Assembly (NCBI GenBank): GCA_017883105.1
Contig: JADGOF010000085.1
Location: 1-8,124, forward strand
DNA length: 8,124 bases
Direction: 5' to 3'
Origin: Acidimicrobiales bacterium
GTDB lineage: Bacteria > Actinomycetota > Acidimicrobiia > Acidimicrobiales > RAAP-2
In this document: in pieces, positions 1 through 6,355 of the stretch
How positions within the stretch are numbered: position 1 is the stretch's first letter
How the letters are laid out: each line of letters opens with the position of its first letter
The notes under the pieces: generated by a model
Databases searched by the model: none
What the model was told of the DNA's origin: nothing
What the model saw: the letters and a program-made list of their open reading frames with translations, nothing else
Translations under genes and position numbers: made by a program

Positions 1-109
1 TCACACGGCGATGTCTCACCTCGAGAGCCTCGCTCAATCACCGCTCAGGCACGGACCCCAAGATTCGGAGCCAGGTTCGCACTCAATGCAACAGAGCCCC
101 TGGGGGCCT

Positions 110-250
110 TCACCGGCCGAACGGACAGGAACACCCGAGGTCTTCCACCCACGTGTTCCCGAGGATCGAGGCTAACCGCTTTTCCAGGGCCTGGATGAGG
201 GTGGCGAGCCAGTGGTCGGGGGCTGCGACAATTTGTGGGTCCTCGCGCAT
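110..250 (-). other. possible small ORF or decayed gene fragment, 46 aa
   Basis: This minus-strand frame reads from an ATG at 250-248 to a TGA at 112-110. It encodes about 46 residues of protein-like composition, including DHWLATLIQALEKRLASILG, which would form an amphipathic helix. The open frame continues upstream of the ATG to about base 310 with similar composition (CGTIWPTLAMRED), so this may be the 3' end of a decayed gene rather than a complete small gene. I do not recognise the family and see no clear ribosome binding site. It would be divergent from the amidohydrolase. The rest of bases 1-330 holds nothing else convincing, only a 6-bp stem CCTCGC/GCGAGG at 241-257 inside this same frame. 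Confidence 0.25.
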
Positions 251-318
251 GGCGAGGGTGGGCCAGATCGTGCCACAATCCGACTTGGATCTCGACCCCT
301 CGAGAGCGACCTACCGTC

Positions 319-323
319 AGGAG
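319..323 (+). promoter_or_regulatory. ribosome binding site deciding the amidohydrolase start
   Basis: AGGAG lies 7 bases upstream of the GTG at 331. The same frame is open back to an ATG at 235, but that upstream stretch is unlike the family and has no comparable Shine-Dalgarno sequence. The GTG at 331 is therefore preferred. Confidence 0.7.
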
Positions 324-330
324 AATCGAC

Positions 331-1410
331 GTGGCCCGTACTGAACGCTTAGGGGTGTTCTATGACCGTCTTCCGATCATCGATGTGCACACGCACACGT
401 CCGGCCCCGATGATGACGGCGACCCCAACGACGTCGTGCACACGATGGATGAGTGCGGCGTGGAACAAGCGTTTTGCTTCGCGCCGCTGCTGTCTGTCCA
501 CAGTCTCGAACTGACCGACGAGCACATGGATGACGTTCGTCGTCACAACGACTACATCGCCCACTTCTGTGCAGCGTCACCCGAGCGACTCCTGGCTTTC
601 GCCGTCCTCAATCCCAACCCGGCGCTCGCCGGAGGCGATGCAGAACAAGCTGTGAGCCTGATGGTCGATGAGGGTCGCCGGTGTTACGAGGAGCTGGGAA
701 TTCGTGGCATCAAGATGGTTCCCGACCGCTGGTCGCCCGACGATGAGCGCCTGTTACCGCTGTGGTCGACTCTGGCTGATCTCGGGATGTACGTCGCCTT
801 TCATTCCGGGATCTTCCTCGACGAGCGCTCGAGTCGGTTCTGCCGGCCTGCCGCGTATGAGGGACTTCACCTCGTTCCGGGCTTCCATGGCCACCTCGCT
901 CACCTGTCCTGGCCGTGGGTAGACGAATGCATTGCGACCTTGGCCATGGAGACCTTCCACGCCGCTGCGAACAGGAGGGACCGATGGCAGTTGAAAGCGG
1001 ATCTGTCGTTCGGCTGCCCAGCCGACTGGCAGATCGACTCGGTCCGCAAAGCGCTCGACATGCTGCCGGCGGACATGCTGATGTACGCCTCTGATGTGTT
1101 CTGGCCCTGCGACCCCCGGCGATACCTCGAACAATTCTTCTACCCACAGCTCGCAAATTTCGAGACCGCTGCCACCCTTGCTCGTCACGTTCCCGAAGTA
1201 GGCACGGCAGACCGCATCTCTCTGCGTCGCAAGGTCTTCTATGACAACGCCGTTGAGCACTGGGAGGCTGCCACCAGGAGCAAGCCGCAACGCCTTCAGC
1301 GCTTGAGGGCCGCGCCCTCCACTCCCAATGCCCGGCCGCGTCGCTCCCACCGCTGCCAGTCCTTCAGAGCGCCGGGATCCGGGTCGAATCAGCCCACGCA
1401 AACGATGTGA
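331..1410 (+). CDS. amidohydrolase family protein (amidohydrolase_2-type metal-dependent hydrolase)
   Basis: The protein is 359 aa from the GTG at 331, placed 7 bases after AGGAG. It is a TIM-barrel metal-dependent hydrolase or decarboxylase of the amidohydrolase_2 group, likely cytoplasmic because no signal peptide is seen. The N-terminal strand ends in IIDVHTH (H20 and H22, metal ligands). GIKMVP (K128) and AFHSG (H158) follow, then HLAHLSWPW (H191) and MYASDVFWP (D255, the conserved late Asp of strand 8). These match the order of catalytic residues in the superfamily. Relatives act on aromatic acids, lactones or amides, and the substrate cannot be read here. The conserved part ends near residue 312 (FYDNAVEHW). 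The last 45 or so residues are basic, rich in Arg, Pro and Ser, and unlike the family, which suggests a frameshifted or replaced 3' end. No neighbour shares a pathway with it. Confidence 0.85.
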   Translation: MARTERLGVFYDRLPIIDVHTHTSGPDDDGDPNDVVHTMDECGVEQAFCFAPLLSVHSLELTDEHMDDVRRHNDYIAHFCAASPERLLAFAVLNPNPALAGGDAEQAVSLMVDEGRRCYEELGIRGIKMVPDRWSPDDERLLPLWSTLADLGMYVAFHSGIFLDERSSRFCRPAAYEGLHLVPGFHGHLAHLSWPWVDECIATLAMETFHAAANRRDRWQLKADLSFGCPADWQIDSVRKALDMLPADMLMYASDVFWPCDPRRYLEQFFYPQLANFETAATLARHVPEVGTADRISLRRKVFYDNAVEHWEAATRSKPQRLQRLRAAPSTPNARPRRSHRCQSFRAPGSGSNQPTQTM

Positions 1411-1502
1411 AGGCCTACACGTCGCAGAGGTTCTTGTTGGGATCACGAGTGTAGACAATGTCCCAACTCGCGTGAGCGGCCGGGCACGATGACGGATTTG
1501 GT

Positions 1503-1777
1503 ATGGAGCAACCATTGCGGATGGCAACGTCCGCGAGGTGCTCCGAGTCGGGGACACCTTATGCCGGTCGCCTGGCCCGTAAAGGAAAAGTCATCCATGA
1601 GTTGCTTCGGTACCTGAGGCCGTCAGCTTCGTCTGCTCGCCCCGAGCCTGGGCGAAGACGATCAAGGTCAGGAGATCCTGAGCTTCATCGAGGGCGAGTC
1701 GGTCGGTGCTCGCCACCCGTGGCCGCTTCACGTTCGGCCACGACCGCCAGGCCACGCCCGGCAGCTCTACCAGCTTA
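1503..1777 (+). pseudogene. aminoglycoside phosphotransferase-like (APH family) gene, 5' part, frameshifted and truncated
   Basis: The remnant must be read across all three forward frames. It starts MEQPLR from the ATG at 1503, then DGNVREVLRVGDTLCRSPGP from about 1520, then RKGKVIHELLRYLR from about 1581. From about 1618 it reads GRQLRLLAPSLGEDDQGQ, continued by EILSFIEGESVGARHPWP. Joined together these follow the N-terminal lobe of APH-type kinases found in actinomycetes: GGNV, VVRVGDTVRRPAGPW, VHxLLRHL, GREILSFIPGE, PWP. At least three frameshifts separate the blocks, near 1520, 1577-1583 and 1615. The C-terminal lobe with the catalytic HxD...N motifs and the DFD metal site is absent. The insertion sequence begins just after the codons for LYQL. 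The 131 bases on the far side of the element do not continue the gene. It is therefore dead, and most of it was lost to deletion. Family assignment rests on memory of motifs. Confidence 0.65.
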
Positions 1778-1788
1778 GGCCTCACGCC
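1778..1788 (+). repeat. left terminal inverted repeat of the ISAzo13-type element (candidate)
   Basis: GGCCTCACGCC matches the reverse complement of 3033-3043 at 8 of 11 positions, and the CACGCC core is perfect. It starts 4 bases outside the transposase stop codon (1784-1782) and overlaps it. Confidence 0.5.
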
Positions 1789-3002
1789 GGGTCTGATTGC
1801 GCACTGATGGTGTAGTTCCATGCCCCTTGGAATTCGTGGGGCGCGAGAGGGACTGCAGCCAGCTCTGCGTCGGTGACCTTGACGCCCTTCGGATACCAGT
1901 TGAGGTCGTAGTCGGCCTTGATGGTGAGTCCGGTGGTAGTGGAGGTGGCCGAGATCAGTTCGATCACGGTGCGGAGTGTGGTGAGCGGCTTGCCCCGCCA
2001 GTTCATGGTGATGAAGCTGAACATGCGGTGCTCGATCTTGTTCCACTTGGAGGTGCCGGGTGGGTAGTGACAGACGGTGATGCGCAGGCCGGTCTCGTCC
2101 GCCAGCTTGGCCAGCTCCACTTTCCACGCCCGAATCCGATAGCCGTTCGACCCACCGGCATCGGCGGTGATCATCAGTCGGTCGGCGTCGGGGAACCGGT
2201 CCCGTCCCATCTGGTTCCACCAGCGCCGGATGGACTCGACGGCGAACTCGGAGGTGTCGGCGGTGTCGCCGACATTGACCCATCCTTCGTTGTTGGTCAC
2301 GTCGTAGATCCCATAGGGGATGGCCTTGGCATGATCGCCGAGGGCCCGGTCTGCGAAGTCGTGAACCTGGACCCGTTCGGGATGTCCTTCCGGTGACCAT
2401 TCGGCGCCGCCGTTGGCGTAGTCGCCGATCAGTTCCTTCTTCTTAGTGTCGACGCTGATCACCGACTGGCCGTCGTCGATGAAGCCGGTCGCCATGTCGT
2501 TCAGGTAGCGGAACTGGGCGTCACGGTCGGGGTGTTGTCTCCCCTCGGTCACCTTGGCGTCGGCCTGCAGCGAATAGCCCAACCGATGCAACAGGCGGAG
2601 CACCGACCGGGAGGAGACCTCGAAACCCTGATCGACCAGTTCTGCGGCCAACTTCGTCGAGGACTTGGACGTCCAGCGCAACTTCGACATCGGGTTGCCC
2701 CGGGTCGCGGGGTTCACCAGCTCGTCGAGCGCTGCGAGCAGGCCGGGCTGGGTGTCGAGCAACGACTTGTCACCACCGCCTACAGCACGCAATCGGGACG
2801 ACGGCTCGATGCCTGCGATCACTTCACCCTCGGCCTTGATCACCGTGTTGCGGCTCATCCCCGACGCAGTGGCGACCGCGGTCTTGCCGCCCCGCCCCAG
2901 CATCTCGGACATCGCCCCGGCAACCACCCGGCGCTGGAGCTCATTGGTATGGGGAAGGAGCACCTCGAAGAATCGCGCGAGTCCGTCCTTGATGACCTGC
3001 AC
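1782..3002 (-). CDS. ISAzo13 family transposase (DDE type)
   Basis: This 406-aa transposase moves the surrounding insertion sequence by DDE chemistry. The N-terminal 60 or so residues include a helix-turn-helix-like stretch (TAVATASGMSRNTVIKAEGE). A linker with RWTSKSSTKLAAEL (110-122) and SVLRLLHRLGYSLQ (133-146) follows. The catalytic core has D185 in VISVDTKKKE, D281 in MITADAGGSNG, and E324 in PPGTSKWNKIEHRMFSF, the signature of this family. KAIPYGIYDVTNNEGWVNVG (226-245) and MNWRGKPL (333-340) are also typical. The length is normal and the frame unbroken, so the enzyme may be functional. The start is the GTG at 3002-3000; an in-frame TAA at 3017-3015 rules out anything longer. The ribosome binding site is poor, as is common for transposases. 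Confidence 0.93.
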   Translation of the reverse strand: MQVIKDGLARFFEVLLPHTNELQRRVVAGAMSEMLGRGGKTAVATASGMSRNTVIKAEGEVIAGIEPSSRLRAVGGGDKSLLDTQPGLLAALDELVNPATRGNPMSKLRWTSKSSTKLAAELVDQGFEVSSRSVLRLLHRLGYSLQADAKVTEGRQHPDRDAQFRYLNDMATGFIDDGQSVISVDTKKKELIGDYANGGAEWSPEGHPERVQVHDFADRALGDHAKAIPYGIYDVTNNEGWVNVGDTADTSEFAVESIRRWWNQMGRDRFPDADRLMITADAGGSNGYRIRAWKVELAKLADETGLRITVCHYPPGTSKWNKIEHRMFSFITMNWRGKPLTTLRTVIELISATSTTTGLTIKADYDLNWYPKGVKVTDAELAAVPLAPHEFQGAWNYTISAQSDPA

Positions 3003-3032
3003 CCGGCCAGGATATTACGCGCGTATTAATCA

Positions 3033-3043
3033 GGCGTGGACCC
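3033..3043 (-). repeat. right terminal inverted repeat of the ISAzo13-type element (candidate)
   Basis: On the minus strand this reads GGGTCCACGCC, the partner of 1778-1788. It lies 30 bases upstream of the transposase start and is followed outside by TTA, the same triplet that precedes the left end. Confidence 0.5.
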
Positions 3044-3177
3044 TTAGCGGCCGGTATCCTGCGCAAAGCGTGGCGGCGGGGGCCGGACCGGGTGAGGTGC
3101 CGAATGACGACCGATATGGCTTCCACGTGTGGGAGGTCACGGCTACGCCAGACCATCTCGAGCCCAGCGGTCATACT

Positions 3178-4359
3178 TCAGAACGCGTCGGTCGGCCAGA
3201 GCACGAAGTCCTGGGCGGGTGCGATGGCGGAGAGGTCATCGATGTCGGCACGATCACCGAGAAGGAGGACGGTGCGGGCGTCACAGCCCCGCAGCACGAG
3301 CGCGGTCAGCGCGCCGGGGTCGAGCGGCGGGGCGGCAGCGAGCTCGGGCATGGCCCGCACACCTTCCGTGCTGATCCGCAAGCTGGCCAGGCGGCCGGGC
3401 AGGGTGATTGGCACAACCACATCTCGCGGATGCTGGACCGCACGTAGACGGGACGACCAGTTTGAACTGAGCGCGCTGGCGAGGGCCGGAAGCGACAATG
3501 GGCGCCCCATCAGACCCGGCGAATCCCGGACCGCCGACTGCCACGGGTCGAGTGCGCGCCGAAGGGACGGCGGCAGGCTGGCGCGAAGCCGGCCTTGCCG
3601 GGGTTGGGCAGCCGCGGCGAGCAGGACACGGCCGAGGTGCAGGTCGTCGGTAGCAACGCCGAGCTCGACCACGTTTACGTGATCCCGCTCGACGCGGCGT
3701 CGGACATAACCGGTGACGCGGCCGGACCGGTCGCTAACCAGCACGTCATCACCGAGCCAGTTGCGCGAGCCGCGCCAGAAGGCGAGGTCGCGCACTGCGG
3801 GACCGGACCGATCGACGTCGAACCGGTTTTCCAGCTCGGCGACAACTGGCAGGTCGGCGTCATTGGCGGGGCGTACGCATGCGTCAGCGGAGGGCAGTCC
3901 AGTGACCGCGTGCAGGATCTCCTCGGGCGCCTCACCGTAGCCGTGCCTCGAGTACAGCTGCGGCAGGTGCGTCCACAGCAGCGAGTAAGCGTATCCGGCA
4001 TCGGCCGCCGCGCTCACGGCGGCCCGCAGCAGCCGGTCCGCGTGCCCTTGTCGCCGAGCCTCCTGGGCCGTGATGACGTTGCCGATGCCGGCAACCGTCA
4101 TCGTGGCGCCGCCCCCGAGGCGTAGCCGGCGCGGGTAGATCCGCAAGTGCGCTACCAGTCGGCCGTGCGTCTCCGCAAGCCACGACTGCTCCGGTCGGTA
4201 GGCCGGGTCGTGCTCATACCAAGGCTCAAAGGCCGCCCGGGGCTGGTCATAGTGCGTCAGCAGGTCCAGGACCCGGTCGATATCGTCTGCCCGCGCCGTG
4301 CGGATGACGAGCCCGCCAGGGTCGCTCGCTGCTGAGCTCTCCCCGGCGGAGGTGCTCAT
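3178..4359 (-). CDS. Eis-like GNAT family N-acetyltransferase
   Basis: This 393-aa protein resembles the Eis branch of GNAT acetyltransferases: an N-terminal GNAT domain, a second GNAT-like domain and a sterol-carrier-like C-terminal domain. Eis is about 400 aa and acetylates amines such as aminoglycosides or protein lysines using acetyl-CoA. The acetyl-CoA loop is visible at 95-110 (VITAQEARRQGHADRL, with R-R-Q-G-H-A). LYSRHGYG (135-142) matches the Eis segment that holds the general-acid tyrosine, here probably Y136. The chain ends in Phe (WPTDAF), as in Eis, where the C-terminal carboxylate takes part in catalysis. The ATG at 4359-4357 overlaps the glycosyltransferase stop as ATGA, so the two genes are very likely co-transcribed and translationally coupled. 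The substrate is unknown; with a glycosyltransferase partner, an amino sugar or glycosylated metabolite is as plausible as an aminoglycoside. About 130 bases with no recognised feature separate its stop from the insertion sequence. Confidence 0.82.
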   Translation of the reverse strand: MSTSAGESSAASDPGGLVIRTARADDIDRVLDLLTHYDQPRAAFEPWYEHDPAYRPEQSWLAETHGRLVAHLRIYPRRLRLGGGATMTVAGIGNVITAQEARRQGHADRLLRAAVSAAADAGYAYSLLWTHLPQLYSRHGYGEAPEEILHAVTGLPSADACVRPANDADLPVVAELENRFDVDRSGPAVRDLAFWRGSRNWLGDDVLVSDRSGRVTGYVRRRVERDHVNVVELGVATDDLHLGRVLLAAAAQPRQGRLRASLPPSLRRALDPWQSAVRDSPGLMGRPLSLPALASALSSNWSSRLRAVQHPRDVVVPITLPGRLASLRISTEGVRAMPELAAAPPLDPGALTALVLRGCDARTVLLLGDRADIDDLSAIAPAQDFVLWPTDAF

Positions 4360-5585
4360 GGTGTCTCCGCCGGCTCCGGCTGTACCCGAAGCACGTGAGT
4401 GTAGAGATCCGCTACGGCGTTGACCGCGGCCTCGGGATCGGCTTGCCGCAGGCGGTCGGCGGCGGCGGCGGCAAGCCGGGCCCCGAACGCCCGGTCAGCC
4501 AAGATGCGTCGGCAGGCGTCCGCCAGGGCCCTGTCGTCGCCGGGCGGCACTAACAAGCCCTCGATCCCGTCGCTGACCTGCTCAGGGATACCGCCGACAG
4601 TGGTAGCGACCACCGGAACGCCCGCGGCGGCCCCCTCGAGCAGAACCAGCGGAGTGCCCTCGCTGAGAGACGGGATGACCAGTAGGTCCAGTCCGCCGAC
4701 CAACGCGGGTCCGTCCGGGCGGAATCCGAGGAACGTCACCGCCACTCCGAGGTCGGCGGCGAGCCTCTCCAACATGCCACGCTGCAGGCCGTCGCCAACT
4801 ACGACATAGCCCGCATCGGGCACGCTCTGCGCGAGGCGCGCCGCCGCTCGCACGAAGACCGCAACACCCTTCTCTGGCTGCAGCCGGGCGACGACCCCGA
4901 CGAGCGGACCATCCGGTCGAGGCAGGCCTACGACGGCGCCCGCACGGCCCGGTAGCCGCGGCAGCATATTATGTATCACGCGGACCTTCGCGGACGCAAC
5001 TCCGTCGACATCGACAAGCCGGCGTCGGATCGCCCCCGACACGGCGATCACGACGGCGCTGCGGCGGTAGGCTACGGCGGCGCGGCGGCGCGCCTCACAG
5101 TCACGCCAGCCTGCCTCGCTATGTTCATGCACCACCAGCGGAATGCGGGACTGCTGTAGGGCGAGCGTCGCAGCGACCGTGCTGGCGTACATGTGCGTGT
5201 GCACCAAATCGGGAGGCTCGTTCACGATCAGCCGGGTAAGCGCGTCGGCGAAGGCGGCATCGAGGCGCCGCTTGGCCAGACCGGTTCCAAGCATCCGGAC
5301 GTCGACACCGGCCCGCTCCGCCTCCAGCGCCAGCGACCCGCCGACCGAACAGGCCACGGTCACTCGGGCACCCCGAGCGACGAGCCCAGCAGCGAGTCCG
5401 ATAAGCACCCGCTCGGCGCCCCCCATCTGCAGTGAGTCGCAGACATGCAGTATCCGCCGGCCGATCATCGCTACTGGGGGACTGGATGCGGCGAATCCGC
5501 CTGCCGCATCCGGGTCGTTGTCAGGCTCGCCGATGAGCTGGTCAAGGCTGGCTGCCTTGATCGGGTACTTGGGGACGCTTGCCAC
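4356..5585 (-). CDS. glycosyltransferase family 4-type (GT-B fold)
   Basis: This 409-aa protein starts at the GTG at 5585-5583, with GGAGG 5 bases upstream. The frame is open to an ATG at 5684, but the ribosome binding site favours the GTG. The acceptor-side Rossmann domain begins at about residue 43 (RRILHVCDSLQMGGAERVL, with the glycine loop). HTHMYAS (129-135) and VHEHSE (152-157) follow. The donor domain has VARLQPEKG (232-240), VVVGDG (261-266), and IPSLSEGTPLVLLEGAAAG (304-322), where E309 and E317 form the EX7E motif that binds the nucleotide-sugar. It ends with GLLVPPGD (343-350). It is a retaining enzyme of the GT4 type, probably soluble or peripheral at the membrane; donor and acceptor are unknown. 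About 40 residues before the catalytic domain (VPKYPIKAASLDQLIGEPD and a Pro/Ala-rich linker) are unusual. Its stop overlaps the start of the acetyltransferase (ATGA). Confidence 0.9.
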   Translation of the reverse strand: MASVPKYPIKAASLDQLIGEPDNDPDAAGGFAASSPPVAMIGRRILHVCDSLQMGGAERVLIGLAAGLVARGARVTVACSVGGSLALEAERAGVDVRMLGTGLAKRRLDAAFADALTRLIVNEPPDLVHTHMYASTVAATLALQQSRIPLVVHEHSEAGWRDCEARRRAAVAYRRSAVVIAVSGAIRRRLVDVDGVASAKVRVIHNMLPRLPGRAGAVVGLPRPDGPLVGVVARLQPEKGVAVFVRAAARLAQSVPDAGYVVVGDGLQRGMLERLAADLGVAVTFLGFRPDGPALVGGLDLLVIPSLSEGTPLVLLEGAAAGVPVVATTVGGIPEQVSDGIEGLLVPPGDDRALADACRRILADRAFGARLAAAAADRLRQADPEAAVNAVADLYTHVLRVQPEPAETP

Positions 5586-5783
5586 GGCAACCTCCGTCGA
5601 TGCTTGAAATCCAGTATCAGGAGGATTCGTGCCCCGAACCAGCAGCGTAGTGGCCCTCCGATCGCTGCGACCTTGTACCCCCAAAAATCATCACCAGCCC
5701 GTCCCGATAATCCGGAAGCAGAGTGAGTCCGCTAACCTCGATCCTCGGGACGATAATTCCCCTGAGGTTTTGACCCTCTGAGG
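5586..5783. other. intergenic stretch between the glycosyltransferase and the transposase remnant
   Basis: No gene is supported here. It should hold the promoter of the minus-strand glycosyltransferase operon; a weak -10-like GATACT can be read on the minus strand near 5619-5624, but no convincing -35 box accompanies it. The outer end of the old element next to it should also lie here. CTGAGG occurs twice (5762-5767 and 5778-5783) and CGATAAT twice (near 5705 and 5751), without a clear terminal inverted repeat. Confidence 0.35.
5591..5595 (-). promoter_or_regulatory. ribosome binding site of the glycosyltransferase
   Basis: On the minus strand this is GGAGG, 5 bases before the GTG at 5585-5583. 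It decides this start over the upstream ATG at 5684 and the downstream ATG at 5468; the latter has no purine-rich site. Confidence 0.65.
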
Positions 5784-6203
5784 TCAACGTGGGGGGAAGC
5801 CGAAGCGGAGGCTGCGCCCGCCCCACCACGGAATCGGGATGTCGTGTTCGGGAAAGCCGGCGTCAATGAGCACGGGAGTGTAGGTCCGTAGCGCCAGGTC
5901 AACGCGGACATGGTCCTCGGCCACGGTGACGCTCCCGGTGTTGTCGAGGAAGTGGCGCCAGATCCGGTCGGGCGTGGCCAGCTCATAGCGGGGCAGCGTG
6001 CGTGCCAAGAGGCGGTAGCAGTTGCCGGCCGCCACGGTGAGCGTCGTGTCGAGGTCCACGTTCAAGGGGAGCCCCGACGACAACGCGTTTAGGCCGAAGC
6101 CCGAGATGTCGGCGTCGAGCTCGTTCTCGATGATCATCCGTTCGGCGTAGCGGGCGAAGAGGTCCTTGGCCGCGGTGGCCGCCAGCCTGGCTCTGTGGTT
6201 ACG
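5784..6203 (-). pseudogene. DDE transposase C-terminal remnant (IS4-like superfamily)
   Basis: The minus strand encodes about 140 residues in one frame. They begin near 6203 (RNHRARLAATAAKDLFARY) without a start codon and end at TGA 5786-5784. The first ATG (6137) lies inside the conserved block and is not the true start. RYAERMIIENELD contains Y-(2)-R-(3)-E, the signature that surrounds the catalytic glutamate of IS4-type transposases; the Lys normally found 7 residues later is not there. The rest, including PLNVDLDTTLTVAAGNCYRL, TPDRIWRHFLDNTG, RTYTPVLIDAGF and PIPWWGGRSLRFGFPPR, matches my memory of the C-terminus of actinobacterial DDE transposases. Both catalytic Asp residues and the N-terminal two thirds are missing, so it is inactive. 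An in-frame stop near 6250 blocks any longer reading. Confidence 0.65.
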
Positions 6204-6244
6204 ATTCCACGAGCCCGGGGAGGATGACGAATTGGTGGAATCGT
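6201..6244. repeat. perfect 10-bp inverted repeat with 24-bp spacer
   Basis: ACGATTCCAC at 6201-6210 is the exact reverse complement of GTGGAATCGT at 6235-6244. It lies exactly where similarity of the transposase remnant runs out and about 110 bases upstream of the three-gene cassette. It could be a recombination scar, an element end or a regulator site. No T-run follows on either strand, which argues against a terminator. Confidence 0.5.
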
Positions 6245-6323
6245 GGAGCGCTTCGGGTCAGAGCATCAGACCCTGGAGCGGAAACACCCAGAGCATGGGC
6301 ACGCCGCGGTGGAAATCTCCTGT

Positions 6324-6341
6324 CACAACACTAAAGTTGTG
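6324..6341 (+). promoter_or_regulatory. operator-like palindrome overlapping a possible -10 box of the cassette
   Basis: CACAACACTAAAGTTGTG has perfect 6-bp arms (CACAAC and GTTGTG) around a 6-bp centre. It ends 14 bases before the first ATG of the cassette and contains TAAAGT (6332-6337), a fair -10 box that would start transcription near 6344. A palindrome placed over the promoter of an operon that encodes an XRE-type DNA-binding protein fits negative autoregulation, as in many toxin-antitoxin operons. The -35 region (near 6309-6314, GTGGAA) is weak. Operator function is inferred. Confidence 0.5.
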
Positions 6342-6355
6342 CGGGAAGGCCGACG

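Larger units (their letters stand above)
1778..3043 (-). mobile_element. ISAzo13-family insertion sequence, 1266 bp
   Basis: The proposed ends are an imperfect inverted repeat, GGCCTCACGCC at 1778-1788 and GGCGTGGACCC at 3033-3043. The second reads GGGTCCACGCC from outside in, so 8 of 11 positions match. Both ends also carry TGATT a few bases further in. Each end is flanked by TTA (1775-1777 and 3044-3046), a candidate 3-bp target duplication within a longer shared CTTAG. The element carries one intact transposase gene on the minus strand. It sits inside the decayed phosphotransferase gene. The exact ends are inferred, but the transposase assignment is firm. Confidence 0.7.

Noticed and set aside
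754..1557. 267-codon open frame on the minus strand opposite the amidohydrolase
   Set aside because: It is antisense to a clearly conserved enzyme, and its translated composition has no recognisable domain.
1591..2400. Long open frame on the minus strand overlapping the transposase
   Set aside because: It is a shifted frame of the transposase gene, Arg-rich and without family motifs. Its last part, past 1777, runs antisense to the kinase remnant.
1797..3029. Long plus-strand open frames opposite the transposase
   Set aside because: They mirror the transposase codons in GC-rich DNA. They show no motif and no ribosome binding site, while the transposase on the other strand is unmistakable.
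3047..3177. Continuation of the phosphotransferase gene on the far side of the insertion sequence
   Set aside because: I read all forward frames after the second TTA and found neither the catalytic HxD...N motifs nor the DFD motif. The 3' part appears deleted.
5762..5783. Two CTGAGG copies as terminal repeats of the old transposon
   Set aside because: They are short, closely spaced and in direct orientation, and no matching end is found at the other side of the remnant.
5617..5829. 70-codon minus-strand frame between the remnant and the glycosyltransferase
   Set aside because: It overlaps the remnant's end in another frame, has no ribosome binding site and resembles no family.
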